Source: JALZMG01 sp963739975
GTDB taxonomy: Bacteria; Actinomycetota; Acidimicrobiia; Acidimicrobiales; Ilumatobacteraceae
DNA length: 64,000 nt
Assembly: GCA_963739975.1 (NCBI GenBank)
Contig: CAVUCK010000026.1
Span: forward strand, 41,846 to 105,845
Direction of reading: 5' to 3'
Shown here: piece by piece, positions 44,760 to 53,613 of the stretch
Position numbering within the stretch: the first letter of the stretch is position 1
How the letters are laid out: every line of letters starts with the position of its first letter
Translations under genes and position numbers: made by a program
The notes under the pieces: generated by a model
Databases searched by the model: none
What the model was told of the DNA's origin: nothing
The model's input: the letters and a program-made list of their open reading frames with translations, nothing else

Positions 44760-44773
44760 AAACGTCGAGCAGG

Positions 44774-44866
44774 GTGACCGTCGCCGTCATCCTGCTCGAG
44801 GTCGTCGCCGTCGTCGCCCTCGCCGCCGCCGTGATCACGTACCGGCGCCTCAGTGCGCGGGCGTGA
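44774..44866 (+). CDS. Possible 30-residue single-helix peptide
   Basis: VTVAVILLEVVAVVALAAAV then ITYRRLSARA is a clean membrane helix with a positive tail. The frame starts with GTG and overlaps the opposing reductase fragment. No good ribosome site. It may be a remnant of a longer membrane protein. Confidence 0.25.
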   Translation: MTVAVILLEVVAVVALAAAVITYRRLSARA

Positions 44867-44947
44867 CCATGCCTTCGAGCAGGCGGGTGCCGCCCACACC
44901 CCCGGCGATGACGGGGAACACCCAGAAGTGGAACTCGTCGATGAGCG
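44850..44947 (-). pseudogene. Dihydrofolate-reductase/RibD-like C-terminal fragment
   Basis: Reading left on the minus strand: LIDEFHFWVFPVIAGGVGGT, then RLLEGMVTPAH and stop. DHFR-family proteins of the RibD_C type carry LVDE-x-x-L-x-V-x-P-V-x-x-G-x-G-x-R-L-F in this place. Upstream of it, cassette-type element A (44950-44994) cuts off the rest of the gene. Confidence 0.6.
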
Positions 44948-44949
44948 AG

Positions 44950-44994
44950 TGTGTAGCCGATGACGGGCCGCAGCACCGCGGACCGGTACCGCCC
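44950..44994 (+). repeat. Cassette-type repeat element A
   Basis: GATGACGGGCCGCAGCACCG, then CGGACCGGTACCGCC: a diverged copy. It directly borders the cut end of the reductase fragment. Confidence 0.55.
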
Positions 44995-45097
44995 CAACTG
45001 AACGCGCGAGGGAGCACGCGCCGCGACCCGCCTTGACGCGCTCAAGCGGACCGCACCGAACGCGCAGAGAGCCCTGTCGGCTATTCGCGGGAAATAA

Positions 45098-45129
45098 CCG
45101 GCTCTGCACGCTGTCCGAGTGGGGAGAGC
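45098..45129. repeat. ISL3 terminal inverted repeat
   Basis: GGCTCTGCACGCTGTCCGAG then TGGGGAGAGCGG, at the C-terminal side of the transposase gene. It matches the end at 19567-19596 in inverted orientation. Confidence 0.65.
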
Positions 45130-46185
45130 GGGTTCTGATGCGTGGCGGGCGGGGCCGTTGAGGCCAGGTGATTCTGCCGGCGTGGAGCAGCACCGGAGCC
45201 GGTAGTTGTCGAAGGATCGGAAGCCGTGACCGCAGCGCTTGACCTTCTTGACGCATAGGTTCAAGCCTTCGGTCGGTCCGTTGGAGGCGCCGGTGTCGTG
45301 GTGGGCGAGGATCTCGCTGCGCCACGCCTTGAGGGTCTTGCCCGGCGCACGGATCTCGGCGACCTCGTCGGCGAGGCATCCGAGGATCGCTTTGTCCAAC
45401 AGCGTCGCTGCGTCGGTGGGGGTGTCAGCGAGGTACACGTCTCTGACACTCTCCTTGGCGAGCCAGGCGCCGACCGTTTCGTCGTCGGGGTCGCCGACGC
45501 GCAGTCCGAGCAGCATCCGTTCCGAGCCTCGTTGATCGAGGCGTTCGGAGCCGGTGAGCAACAGCTTGCGGATCCGATACAGCGGATCGTGCTTGCGGCC
45601 ACGATGGCCGAGCGTCTCGTTCTGCACCCGGCGGCGGACTTGATCGAGACAGCGGTTGGCGACGCGAACGACGTGGAACGGGTCGGCGACACGGCGGGCG
45701 TGGGCGAGGCCGGGTGACAGGCCAGCACGGAACGATTCGGCCAGGTCGGTGGCCACCACCTCGATCCCGGCGAGCCAGTCGGGGTCGGCGTTGGCGGTCC
45801 AGCGGCGCAGGTCAGCGGCACTGTTGCCGTTGACCATGTCGATCACGATGTGGCGGTCCAAGTCGACCAACCCGGTGGCGTAGATCGTCGGATGGGTCGG
45901 GGTGGCGGCGAGGAACGACGTCTCATCCACGCCGAGCTGGGTCACCGGGCCGACCCGGTCTGGGTCGTCGACGAGCGGCGTGCCGTGCTCGATGACGGCG
46001 TTCATGATCGTCCACCAACACACCCCCAGCTCGGCGGCCAGCTGGCTCACCGGTCGAGCGTTCTCACCGACCTGACGGCACGCCTCGACCCCGGCGCGAC
46101 GAGTGATCACGGCCTGGGTGTCGAAGTGGTCGGAGCGCTCGGTCCACGTCCGCGCCGAACACGACGGCTCCCGGCAGCACCACCG
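45113..46185 (-). pseudogene. ISL3-family transposase lacking its N-terminus
   Basis: The sequence enters at WCCREPSCSARTWTE, after the missing zinc-finger region. It has the helix-turn-helix (AAELGVCWWTIMNAVIEHG) and all of the DDE core: LGVDETSF (Asp), VVATDLAESFRAG (Asp) and NGPTEGLNLCVKKVKR (Glu). A one-base deletion near 45203 shifts the frame in the last 30 residues; the correct end (VLLHAGRITWPQ) lies in the next frame. Inactive as it stands. It is joined in frame to a cyclase-type gene start. Confidence 0.82.
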
Positions 46186-46434
46186 TTCCAGCGTGGGCAG
46201 CACCGGCGTCGAGACTGGATCAGACAGCCCCGTCCCACGCTTGTCGAACAGCACCACCGTCGAGAACGAGCCAAGGCGGCGCATGAAGTCAGCGACGAGA
46301 GGTTCCTCCCACAGCAGCTCCAGATGGGTTGCCCAATGCGGGACGTACAAGAGCCCCGGACCATCACCGAACACCTGGAAGGCTACGTGGACGCCGTCAT
46401 CAGCCTTGGCGTAACGAACGACCGGCGGACTCAC
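46186..46434 (-). pseudogene. Start of an alpha/beta-hydrolase adenylate cyclase gene, cut by ISL3
   Basis: Its 83 codons (VRYAKADDGVHVAFQVFGDG ... LYVPHWATHLELLWEEPLVA ... VVLFDKRGTGLSDPV) match the N-terminus of actinobacterial proteins that join an alpha/beta hydrolase to an adenylate/guanylate cyclase. At LPTLE it continues in frame into transposase sequence. The remaining hydrolase and cyclase parts are missing. Start ATG 46434. Confidence 0.75.
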
Positions 46435-46862
46435 CAGACTTCACAGTACGGGAGCCGTCCCCCCAGCTCCGGCCGACCCCGCCAGTCAGCTCCGCCAACC
46501 GTCTCGAGAACACCGAACCTGCGAGTGTCCTGGAACAACGTTCTCGAACAACGGGAATAATCGTGGGCCGCTGTGTCCGAGTTCGCCGGCTCCCGGACGA
46601 CGGCGGGCGGCGACACGGCGGTTGAGCATGATGGTCGTCAAGAGGCATGTCGGAGTCTCTGGCGTCGGACGCACATGCGCCATGATTCTCCGGGTGACGG
46701 GTTCCTACATGCACTCGACGTCGCGTCGGGGGCCGAGCGCCCCGGAACACCAGTGCCGCTCCTGCACAGAGGCGCCGAGGTGACGCGTCGGTTCTGCGCA
46801 GACTGCGGCCGAAGCCTCATTCCGTTGACGACTCCCCATAAGAGCGCTGCACGTGGAAGAGT
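46435..46862. other. Intergenic stretch with element B
   Basis: No complete gene found. A short plus-strand frame contains RRFCADCGRSLIPL (near 46790), which looks like half a zinc ribbon but has no start or continuation. Element B lies at 46541-46604. Confidence 0.45.
46541..46604 (+). repeat. Cassette-type repeat element B
   Basis: CGAACAACGGGAATAATCG, then GGCCGCTGTGTCCGAGTTCG and CCGGCTC. It also contains a CGAAC/GTTCG pair spanning the core. Confidence 0.6.
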
Positions 46863-46988
46863 GTGGCGAAAGCGTGTTCGTTGCGTCGTCAGTTGCTGGT
46901 CGAGCTCGAGCAGGTACCGGCGACGGAAGTGGCCGTCGATCCGAACGATCTCCCCGACTGGGCGCAGCTCTGGAACGGTCACAGCTGA
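46863..46988 (+). CDS. Hypothetical 41-residue protein
   Basis: VAKACSLRRQLLVELEQVPA, then TEVAVDPNDLPDWAQLWNGH and S. The composition and the tryptophan-containing acidic end look like a real small soluble protein. GGAAGA lies 3-4 nt before GTG 46863, closer than ideal. It is the only good frame between elements B and C. Function unknown. Confidence 0.45.
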   Translation: MAKACSLRRQLLVELEQVPATEVAVDPNDLPDWAQLWNGHS

Positions 46989-47003
46989 TCGGCACACCGA
47001 CGC

Positions 47004-47060
47004 TGTCCGAGAACGCCGCCCGATAACGCTCGCCGCGCGCGGCCTCGACCGCCGGCTCGG
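47004..47060 (+). repeat. Cassette-type repeat element C
   Basis: TGTCCGAGAACGCCGCCCGA, TAACGCTCGCCGCG, then CGACCGCCGGCTCGG. CCGAG/CTCGG at its ends are complementary. It ends 7 bp from the cupin stop. Confidence 0.7.
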
Positions 47061-47066
47061 AGCGCC

Positions 47067-47471
47067 TCAGGGATCTGAGTGCAGCGCCGCAGCCGTCGCC
47101 GACAGGTCTCGCACTTGCACCATCACGGCGGTCATCCCTGTGTCGCTGCCTTTGGCGTGGTGCTCTCCGCGCTCGAACAGGACCACGTCGCCAGTGCCAA
47201 TCTCGGCTCGGAGACCGTCGTGGCCTGCGACCCACCCACGTCCGGTGAGGACGATGAACAGCTGGCCGTAGCCGGCTTCGTGCCGGCCGATCGCGCCGCC
47301 TGCCTCGAACTGGAGCAGATAGGCGTGCGCCTCGCCATGGCCGTGTGCGAGGCGGACTGCGGACGTGCCGTGGGATTCGTATGTCGCCACGTTCTCGAGC
47401 CTGGATGCGCGTTCGGACAAGAGTTGCACCGGCACAGTGTGCTTCGCGGGACTCGCATCTGGGGCCGTCAA
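47067..47471 (-). CDS. Cupin-domain protein
   Basis: A 134-residue single-domain cupin. Motif 1 is GGAIGRHEAGYGQLFIVLTG and motif 2 is GDVVLFERGEHHAKG; metal-binding His/Glu residues are partly present. Cupins of this size are often sugar isomerase-like or binding proteins. The start is uncertain: TTG 47471 or GTG 47435. It is the single gene between elements C and D. Confidence 0.75.
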   Translation of the reverse strand: MTAPDASPAKHTVPVQLLSERASRLENVATYESHGTSAVRLAHGHGEAHAYLLQFEAGGAIGRHEAGYGQLFIVLTGRGWVAGHDGLRAEIGTGDVVLFERGEHHAKGSDTGMTAVMVQVRDLSATAAALHSDP

Positions 47472-47473
47472 CC

Positions 47474-47527
47474 GTCCGAATAGCGCGGGAGCTAATGCGC
47501 GACCGCCGCGTTAGGTAACGCCGGATC
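47474..47527 (+). repeat. Cassette-type repeat element D
   Basis: CGTCCGAATAGCGCGGGAGC, TAATGCGCGACCGCCGCG, then TTAGGTAACGCCGG. It contains GTTAGGT, an integron-like core site, in plus orientation. Confidence 0.6.
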
Positions 47528-47581
47528 GATCGCGCCTCGGCCTAGGTTCGTGCCTGACCCGACGACACACCGAGCTTGTGG

Positions 47582-47662
47582 CTATCGGCGCCACAAGTTC
47601 TCCAGGGTGTATCCGTCACGCTCGGCGAGGATGATGGCGGCGGCTTCGACGAGTTGTCGGTG
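47582..47662 (-). pseudogene. Short gene-end fragment
   Basis: HRQLVEAAAIILAERDGYTL then ENLWRR and stop. It reads like a natural protein end, but a stop codon lies a few codons upstream in frame and no start is present. Confidence 0.3.
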
Positions 47663-47780
47663 AGTCTTTCCCGGGCGCGGGTGATGTCAAGACGGTGCCA
47701 CGACGTTGGACGCTGAGCGTCCGGTGGCCGTTGTGAACCGGGCAGCCCACAGTCCGATAAGCACGCGGCATAGCGCTCCA

Positions 47781-47830
47781 CTCGCTCGGGGATAACGCCG
47801 GAACCGACGCGCCTGAGCCTCCGGTGGTCG
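47781..47830 (+). repeat. Cassette-type repeat element E
   Basis: CTCGGGGATAACGCCGGAAC, then CGACGCGCCTGAGCCTCCGG. The right arm is shorter than usual. It precedes the HNH gene. Confidence 0.6.
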
Positions 47831-47892
47831 GGTGTGGCAGTGAAAGCCCGCCAGTCCACTCGCGGTCCGGCGGCGCGTCGTACGGTCGCGGG

Positions 47893-48300
47893 GTGGCTGT
47901 CGGCAGGACTCGTCGGGAACGTGCCGCTCGACGGCGGCGGCGCCGGATGGAGCGTGTCGAGCACGATCTCACTGCCGAACAGTGGATGGCGCTCCAGGAC
48001 GCATGGGGTGGCTGTGCGTACTGCAACGCGTCCGACCGTCGCCTGCAACGCGACTGTGTGCTCGCGGTCTCCCGCAGGGGCCGCTACACGCTCGACAACG
48101 TGGTGCCGGCCTGCGGATCGTGCAACGCCAGCAAGTGCAACGACGAGGTCACCGGCTGGTTGCGCCGACGGCGACTCGACGAGCGGATGTTCCTGCTCCG
48201 CCATCTTGAGATCAGTAGCGCGCTCCAAGCGCGGTTCCGCCCGGGGCCACAGGTGAGCCCGGCGGCGACGCCGACAAGTCACCGAGAACGACGGGATTAA
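47893..48300 (+). CDS. HNH endonuclease
   Basis: A 135-residue nuclease. After a very basic N-terminus (RRERAARRRRRRMERVEHDL) the HNH domain has GGCAYCNASDRRLQRDCVLA, then LDNVVPACGSCNASKCND. C-x2-C and C-x2-C bind structural zinc; the catalytic His of the motif is replaced by Cys-Val in RDCVLAVSR, so activity is uncertain. GTG 47893 has TACGGT (47881-47886) 6 nt upstream, suggesting leaderless translation and its own promoter. Only gene between elements E and F. Confidence 0.82.
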   Translation: MAVGRTRRERAARRRRRRMERVEHDLTAEQWMALQDAWGGCAYCNASDRRLQRDCVLAVSRRGRYTLDNVVPACGSCNASKCNDEVTGWLRRRRLDERMFLLRHLEISSALQARFRPGPQVSPAATPTSHRERRD

Positions 48301-48332
48301 CACCGGGCTCGCGCATCCTGGATCGCCGGCAG
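48281..48332 (+). repeat. Cassette-type repeat element F
   Basis: ACCGAGAACGACGGGATTAA, CACCGGGCTCGCGCATCC, then GGATCGCCGGCAGC. It overlaps the last codons of the HNH gene. Confidence 0.7.
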
Positions 48333-48420
48333 CCGTGCGTTACAGAGCAGCGCAGCAAGCCGTTCAGGTCCGCGATGCGGTCCGGCGAGCCGAGGGTCCA
48401 CGGCAGCACTCGCCGAGTGG

Positions 48421-49950
48421 TTAGCGCGTCCCGTCGTCGTAGTCCTTGAGCAGGCGACGCATGATCTTTCCGGATGCGGTGATGGGCACGTCGTCGACGA
48501 ACTGCACCGCCCGTGGGATCTTGTAGGCGGCAAGGTGCTGACGGCAATGGGCGACAAGGTCCTCCGCCGTCACCGTGGTGTCCGGGTTGCGGACGACATA
48601 GGCCTTGGCCAGTTCTCCCTTGAACTCGTCGGCGACCCCGGTGACCGCCGCCAGGGCCACTGCGGGATGCATGCACAGCACACGCTCCAGTTCGGCCGGG
48701 TAGACATTGAAACCGGCGGTCAGGATCATGTCCGTCTTGCGGTCGACAATCGTGACGTAGCCGTCCTCATCGATCGTCGCGATGTCGCCGGAGTGGAGCC
48801 AGCCATCAGGCTCGATCGACGCGCTGGTCGCCTCGTCGTTGCCGTAGTAGCCGTCCATCACCATCGGGCCGCGGAACATCAACTCGCCGCGCTCGCCAGG
48901 GCCGAGCACGGCGCCGGGGTCGTCGATGTCAACGACGCGCATCGAGTTGCCGGGGTAGGCGATGCCGATCGTGCCCGGCTTGTTCGGCCCGACGACGGGG
49001 TTGGCGCTCGCTGCTCCTGCCAGTTCGGTCATGCCCCACACCTCGTGGATCGGGCAGCCGGTCCGTTCGGTGAACTCGATCGCCTTGGCGGCGGGAAGGG
49101 TCTGTCCACCGACCCAACAACGCGTCAGGCTCGACAGGTCGGCGTGATCGAAGTCCGGATGAGCGAGCAAGTAGTAGTACGCGGTGGGCACCCCGTCCAT
49201 CAACGTCGCCCGATGCTGGGCGATGGCAGCCATCACCGCCTCGGCGTTGAAGCGCGGCACCATGACCAACGTCGAACCCGCCATCATTGCTGCGTTGAAC
49301 ACGCACGACCCGTAGACGTGGGCCAACGGCAGTGAGTTGAGGACCCGGTCGTCAGGACCACGCGCCCCCATCAGCACCGTCCCGACCGCGGCAGAGATGA
49401 CCGCCCGGTGGCTCTGCATCGCCCCCTTCGGATGGCCCGTCGTGCCCGACGTGTAACAGATCGCCGCCAAGTCGGCCCGCTCGCGTCGCACCGGGTCGAA
49501 CTTGGACTCCGCCTCGTCGACCCACCGCGACAACGACGGGGCACCGACCGGCACGTCGTCGCCCCACAGCACGACACCCGACAAGCTGTCGGTGCCGTTC
49601 AAGTCGAGCAGCGGGACACCCTTGTCGATCGACGCCACGACCACACGGGCCCCGGAATCGGCGACGACGTAGCGGACCTCCTCGGTGGTCAACATCGAAC
49701 TGATCGGATTCACCACCGCCCCGGTTTTGGCGATCGCGTAGTAGGCGACCAGCCACTCCCAACAGTTCGGGCCGTACAACGTGACCCGGTCACCCGGTTG
49801 CACACCGATCGCAGCGAGACCATTTGCGACACGGTTGGACATCGTCTCCAACTCAGAGAAGCTGAACGTCTCACCTTCCACAACCAACGCCGCCTTGTCG
49901 CCGAAGCGGCGCGCAGCCGCGGGAAGGATCTCACCAATCGTCTCGCCCAT
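48421..49950 (-). CDS. Acyl-CoA synthetase / AMP-dependent ligase
   Basis: A 509-residue ANL-superfamily enzyme that activates a carboxylate with ATP and joins it to CoA. The P-loop is YTSGTTGHPKG (about 169-179), the aromatic/acidic core is WGMTELAG, the hinge is GWLHSGDIATIDEDGYVTIV followed by DRKTDMI, and the catalytic Lys is in ITASGKIMRR. Resembles long- or medium-chain fatty-acyl-CoA ligases. Complete. Only gene between elements F and G; its large size is unusual for a cassette. Confidence 0.93.
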   Translation of the reverse strand: MGETIGEILPAAARRFGDKAALVVEGETFSFSELETMSNRVANGLAAIGVQPGDRVTLYGPNCWEWLVAYYAIAKTGAVVNPISSMLTTEEVRYVVADSGARVVVASIDKGVPLLDLNGTDSLSGVVLWGDDVPVGAPSLSRWVDEAESKFDPVRRERADLAAICYTSGTTGHPKGAMQSHRAVISAAVGTVLMGARGPDDRVLNSLPLAHVYGSCVFNAAMMAGSTLVMVPRFNAEAVMAAIAQHRATLMDGVPTAYYYLLAHPDFDHADLSSLTRCWVGGQTLPAAKAIEFTERTGCPIHEVWGMTELAGAASANPVVGPNKPGTIGIAYPGNSMRVVDIDDPGAVLGPGERGELMFRGPMVMDGYYGNDEATSASIEPDGWLHSGDIATIDEDGYVTIVDRKTDMILTAGFNVYPAELERVLCMHPAVALAAVTGVADEFKGELAKAYVVRNPDTTVTAEDLVAHCRQHLAAYKIPRAVQFVDDVPITASGKIMRRLLKDYDDGTR

Positions 49951-50172
49951 CCGCAGGACCGTAGGTCAACGGCGTCAAGCGCCGGCGATCACGAACGCGT
50001 CAGTGCACGCCCGGCCGCGCAGCACCGCCGGTGTCGCCAGGCGAGGACGCTGCGCGGGCCGACACGGCGTCGCGGACGAGGAGCCCGACGAGGCTCTGCC
50101 GCGATCCACAAGGGCCGATGCACCACGATGGGCGCCGGCGCGCCAGAAACTGGGCCCAACAGAGTGTCGACG

Positions 50173-50226
50173 GTGTCCGGAAACGACGGGGATGATCCCG
50201 GCCCACCGCATCCGGGAACGCCAGGT
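50173..50226 (+). repeat. Cassette-type repeat element G
   Basis: GTGTCCGGAAACGACGGGGA, TGATCCCGGCCCACCGCA, then TCCGGGAACGCCAGG. Close to element H. Confidence 0.75.
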
Positions 50227-50373
50227 CGGAAGTCAGGCGGGACCGAACGCGCCCCAGCAACAGTCCGAGTCGAGTGGAATCGAAGTGGAGGTCAGCACGG
50301 GATGGGAGCCGTCTTTGACGGACACGAAGGTGGGGAGGTTCGGCCGTTGGTGCCGGCGACCTGCGCGAACGAA

Positions 50374-50403
50374 CCCATCGGCACCGTGGGGGGTGCCGAT
50401 GGG
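50374..50403 (-). terminator. Perfect 12-bp hairpin after the secreted-protein operon
   Basis: CCCATCGGCACC and its complement around a 6-nt loop, 22 bp past the minus-strand stop at 50426, followed on that strand by TTCGTT. Confidence 0.6.
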
Positions 50404-50425
50404 AACGAGCCGACGAGGGTGGGGC

Positions 50426-50941
50426 TTACTGGGTGGTGGCAAAGACGCTGGCTCGGCCGTCGTCGGCCATGCGGATCTCGAGGAACGTCTCCCGACCCTC
50501 GAGCCGGCGCTGGCCGCTCTGCTCGATAGTGGCCGCGCCGGTGAAGGTGTGGGTGACGACGCTGGTGGGTGGCTGTACGTGGTGGCCGCAGATCTCCCCG
50601 GCACTGCTGAGCGTCGTGTCGGCGCTGCGGTGCGGGCCGTCGACGAACACGAAGGTGAGGCCGCTCTCGCATTCGCCGGGGGCGGGCATGGTGTGGTCGT
50701 CGGGCTGGATGGTCGCTGACAGGGTGCCGGTGAGGGTCCGCCGGCCGTTGAGCACGACCTCGGCGGGCCCTCGCACGACCGGGTACCAGCCGACGTCGTG
50801 GGTGAACCAGCGGTCGCCGCCGTCGAGCAGGAAGCGCGGCGGTTTGGCGGCCGCGGCGCCGGCCGGGTTGGCGGCGCCCAGTGCGAGCAGGGCACCGACG
50901 GTGAGCGCCAGCGCCAGGCGCCGGCGGGGGTGGGTGGACAT
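50426..50941 (-). CDS. Secreted protein of unknown function
   Basis: A 171-residue exported protein with a signal peptide (1-28, RRRLALALTVGALLALGAAN then PAGA). The mature part is beta-rich with two Cys (CESGLTFVF, EICGHHV), probably disulfide-bonded. AAGGAG lies before ATG 50941. It begins 30 bp after the metallo-beta-lactamase-fold gene and forms an operon with it. No family recognised. Confidence 0.65.
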   Translation of the reverse strand: MSTHPRRRLALALTVGALLALGAANPAGAAAAKPPRFLLDGGDRWFTHDVGWYPVVRGPAEVVLNGRRTLTGTLSATIQPDDHTMPAPGECESGLTFVFVDGPHRSADTTLSSAGEICGHHVQPPTSVVTHTFTGAATIEQSGQRRLEGRETFLEIRMADDGRASVFATTQ

Positions 50942-50971
50942 GGCTGCTCCTTCGGGTTGTGAGTGGTGGGT

Positions 50972-51796
50972 CTACGCGGCCGGCGCTTCGATGACGCCGG
51001 CGAGGATCTCGTCGAGGGCGGCCTGGCCGGGCGGGGCGATGATCGGCGCGCCGGCGAGGGTGCGGACCCGGTCGAAGGCGTCGTGGATGGCGTCGCCGAC
51101 GAGGATCGGGCCGTGGGCGCTGGCGACGGCGCGGGGCTTCAGCGTCTCGATGGTGTCGACGTGGCGGTTGTAGCGAACCGGGTCGAGGAACTGGTGCCAC
51201 GGCGAGATGAGGCTGTTGAAGAACATGAACGACTCGTCGTAGAGGTCCTTCGGGAGCTCCTCGACGTGGTGGACGGCGCCGGTGGTGAGGGCGGCGAAGG
51301 TGTCGACCGACCACAGCACGCCGGTCTTCTCGTCGAAGAGGCCACGGGTTGCGGGGCCGTCGAAGATTGGTGGCAGCACGAGCCGCAGGCGGCGGTCGCC
51401 AGCGTCGAACGTCTCGGCGGGCTCGCGCCAGATCATGCGCTCGAGGTGAACCGGTCGTTCGAGGGCGAGGCGCTCGGTGCTGAAGAAGTTCATGACCAGC
51501 GTCGCCTGGGGAGCCGCGGCGAGCACCTGGTCGAGCGAGCCGGTGTGGTCGCCGTCCTCGTGGGACAGGAAGACCCAGCGGATGTCGTCGGGGTCGACGA
51601 GGCCGTACACCATCTCGAGCCAGTGCGCGCGGTGCACCGGGGCACCGGTGTCGACGATGATCGGCTCCTCGCCCAGGATGACCAGCGAGTTGACCGGCAC
51701 GTAGGTGCCGGGTTCAGCGGCGGCCAGGTTGGGGATCAGGTAGGTGTCGGGCGCCACCTTGACGGGGGCGGTGGTGGGGATCGTGGCGGGTTGCAT
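50972..51796 (-). CDS. Metallo-beta-lactamase fold hydrolase
   Basis: A 274-residue MBL-fold protein. The metal motif is SHEDGDHTGS (78-87: His79, Asp81, Asp83, His84), with IIVDTGAP before it and SAHGPI towards the end; the second His of the usual HxHxDH is replaced by Asp, as in flavodiiron-type and related proteins. No flavodoxin domain. GAAGGA precedes ATG 51796. It is divergent from a LuxR regulator, the likely controller of this operon. Confidence 0.85.
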   Translation of the reverse strand: MQPATIPTTAPVKVAPDTYLIPNLAAAEPGTYVPVNSLVILGEEPIIVDTGAPVHRAHWLEMVYGLVDPDDIRWVFLSHEDGDHTGSLDQVLAAAPQATLVMNFFSTERLALERPVHLERMIWREPAETFDAGDRRLRLVLPPIFDGPATRGLFDEKTGVLWSVDTFAALTTGAVHHVEELPKDLYDESFMFFNSLISPWHQFLDPVRYNRHVDTIETLKPRAVASAHGPILVGDAIHDAFDRVRTLAGAPIIAPPGQAALDEILAGVIEAPAA

Positions 51797-51974
51797 GGTC
51801 AGTTCCTTCGGGTGGTTGGTTGTTCGGTGACGTTGCGCCTCAAGGCGCTGGCCGTCGATCCCTCGGACGGGCGGTAGTGCGGGCGGCCGCACCCCCAGCT
51901 CGTGGGCCCGGCGGGACGGGAACCCCCCAGCAAGGGGGGTCCGCGATCGGGCCAGGTGGCGTACTGTGAGCGGC

Positions 51975-53111
51975 ATGGCGAGCGGGCTGTTGACGCCAGT
52001 CGTCGACGCCGTCGAGCGGGTCACCGCCCGGGCGGCCGACGCGGACGAGCTGCTGGAGGGTGTGGCGACGGAGATCGGTAAGGCCGTCCCCTACGACGGG
52101 GCGATGTGGTTCGGCCTCGATCCCACGACGCTGCTCGCCGTGTCGCCGGCGCGCATGGAGCACCTCGACGACGGCTACTGCAACACCTTCTGGTTCGGGG
52201 AGTTCCACGAGCAGGACGCCAACCTCTTCGCCGACCTCGCCCGGGGCCACGCCTCGGCGGCGACCTTGCGCTCGGCTACCAGCGACCGGCCGATGCGCAG
52301 CGCCCGCTACCGCGACTTCCTGCAGCCGCAGGGCTACGACGACGAACTGCGGGCAGTGTTCCGCACCGCCGGAAAGTCGTGGGGCGTTGCCGGCCTCTTC
52401 CGCGAGCCGGGCCGCGCTCCGTTCGACGGCGACGACGTTGCCGTCTTGCAGGCCGTCTCTCCGATCGTGGCGGCGGCGTTGCGCACCCATGCGGCGCTGA
52501 TGGCACCCTCGCCCGGGTTCACGCACGCACCGGGCCTGATGCTGTTCAACCGTGACGGCGCCATCATCTCGGCTAACGACGCGGCGTCGCGCTGGCTCGC
52601 CGACATCTACGGCGACGACCCCGGCACCAACTGGTTCGAGATCCTGGCCGGGCTCGAGAGCCCCGACGTCGACGCCGCCATCCCGATCATCCCGCTCATC
52701 GCCCGGGCGCACGCCGTCGCCTCCGGCCGGGACGCCCGGGACGCCCGGCTGCGCCTGCGCGACCGCTCCGGCCGATGGCTCGTGCTGCACGCCTCGGTGC
52801 TCGACAGCAGCTCCGGTGACGGCACCGTGGCGATCGTCGTCGAGCCGGCCAAGAGCGGCGATCTCGCTCCGATCATCATCGAGGCGTACGGGCTCACCCC
52901 CCGGGAGCGCGACGTCGTGCGGGCCATCGCCCGGGGCAACTCCACGCCCGAGATCGCCGCCGAGCTTTTCCTCTCGGCACACACCGTGCGGGACTACATC
53001 AAGGCGGTGTTCGACAAGGTCGGCGTGAGCAGCCGAGGCGAACTGGTCGCCAAACTGTTCGCCGAACACTACGCCGACCCGTTCCACGAGACACTCGTCG
53101 AGATCCACTGA
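51975..53111 (+). CDS. LuxR-family transcriptional regulator with GAF-like sensor
   Basis: A 378-residue regulator. Residues about 10-170 resemble a GAF-like sensing domain (ELLEGVATEIGKAVPYDGAM), then a PAS-like part (GLMLFNRDGAIISANDAA). The C-terminal helix-turn-helix is GLTPRERDVVRAIARGNSTP followed by AHTVRDYIKAVFDKVGVSSR. TACTGT lies 7 nt before ATG 51975, so translation is probably leaderless. It probably controls the divergent MBL/secreted-protein operon. Confidence 0.88.
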   Translation: MASGLLTPVVDAVERVTARAADADELLEGVATEIGKAVPYDGAMWFGLDPTTLLAVSPARMEHLDDGYCNTFWFGEFHEQDANLFADLARGHASAATLRSATSDRPMRSARYRDFLQPQGYDDELRAVFRTAGKSWGVAGLFREPGRAPFDGDDVAVLQAVSPIVAAALRTHAALMAPSPGFTHAPGLMLFNRDGAIISANDAASRWLADIYGDDPGTNWFEILAGLESPDVDAAIPIIPLIARAHAVASGRDARDARLRLRDRSGRWLVLHASVLDSSSGDGTVAIVVEPAKSGDLAPIIIEAYGLTPRERDVVRAIARGNSTPEIAAELFLSAHTVRDYIKAVFDKVGVSSRGELVAKLFAEHYADPFHETLVEIH

Positions 53112-53139
53112 TCGCTCCGTCACCTCCAACCGCCGCTGG

Positions 53140-53365
53140 CTACGCCGCGGGGCGGGGGTCGATGTTCGGGTTGAGGTGGAAGGCGTTGGTGGGGTCGTAG
53201 AGGGGCTCAGCTGCACGAGGCGCCGCCACGAGTCGTCCCCGTAGGCTTGACGAACTAGGTCACCGCCTTCGTCGGCGGCGAGGTGGTTGACGTAGCCGCC
53301 GCCGAATGACCATGGCTGGAGCCGCTCCCAGGAGCGCCGCGACCATTTGACGTGGGGTTCATCGG
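53140..53365 (-). pseudogene. FAD-linked oxidase (BBE domain) C-terminal fragment
   Basis: On the minus strand the sequence reads HVKWSRRSWERLQPWSFGGG, YVNHLAADEGG, then AYGDDSWRRL, and after a frameshift near 53206 YDPTNAFHLNPNIDP. This is the berberine-bridge C-terminus of FAD-linked oxidases, where YVN-x-L and YDP-x-N-x-F-x-x-N-x-N-I are conserved. The FAD-binding domain is absent; element H lies 80 bp upstream of the cut end. Confidence 0.7.
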
Positions 53366-53445
53366 GTCCCTCGTCCCACCGGCGGCGATCGTCAGCAGAT
53401 AGCGAGCATCGCGGCTACGCGCACCGAACGCGCACGCAGCGCGGT

Positions 53446-53500
53446 TGTCCGCAAACGACGGGGATAATGCCGACCGACCGCGTCCGCTATCGCCGGCTCG
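53446..53500 (+). repeat. Cassette-type repeat element H
   Basis: TGTCCGCAAACGACGGGGAT, AATGCCGACCGACCGCGTCC, then GCTATCGCCGGCTCG. The copy nearest to the consensus. Confidence 0.8.
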
Positions 53501-53613
53501 TCGATGTGCTTGCCCGTCGACCCGATGGGCGGGTCGTGCGTGGAGCCGGCTGGTTGGGATGTCCGCAGCAGGCGGTCGGGCTGGGTGGGTGGGTGGTGTG
53601 CGACGATGCCGGG

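Larger units (their letters stand above)
47472..47892. other. Intergenic stretch with elements D and E
   Basis: Holds two cassette-type elements (47474-47527 and 47781-47830) and, between them, only a short TetR-like gene end (47582-47662). No complete gene seen. Confidence 0.5.
49951..50425. other. Intergenic stretch with element G and a terminator
   Basis: A minus-strand frame ending near 50233 (NLPTFVSVKDGSHPVLTSTS) looks protein-like but has no start; it may be another gene end. Otherwise only the repeat (50173-50226) and hairpin (50374-50403). Confidence 0.4.
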
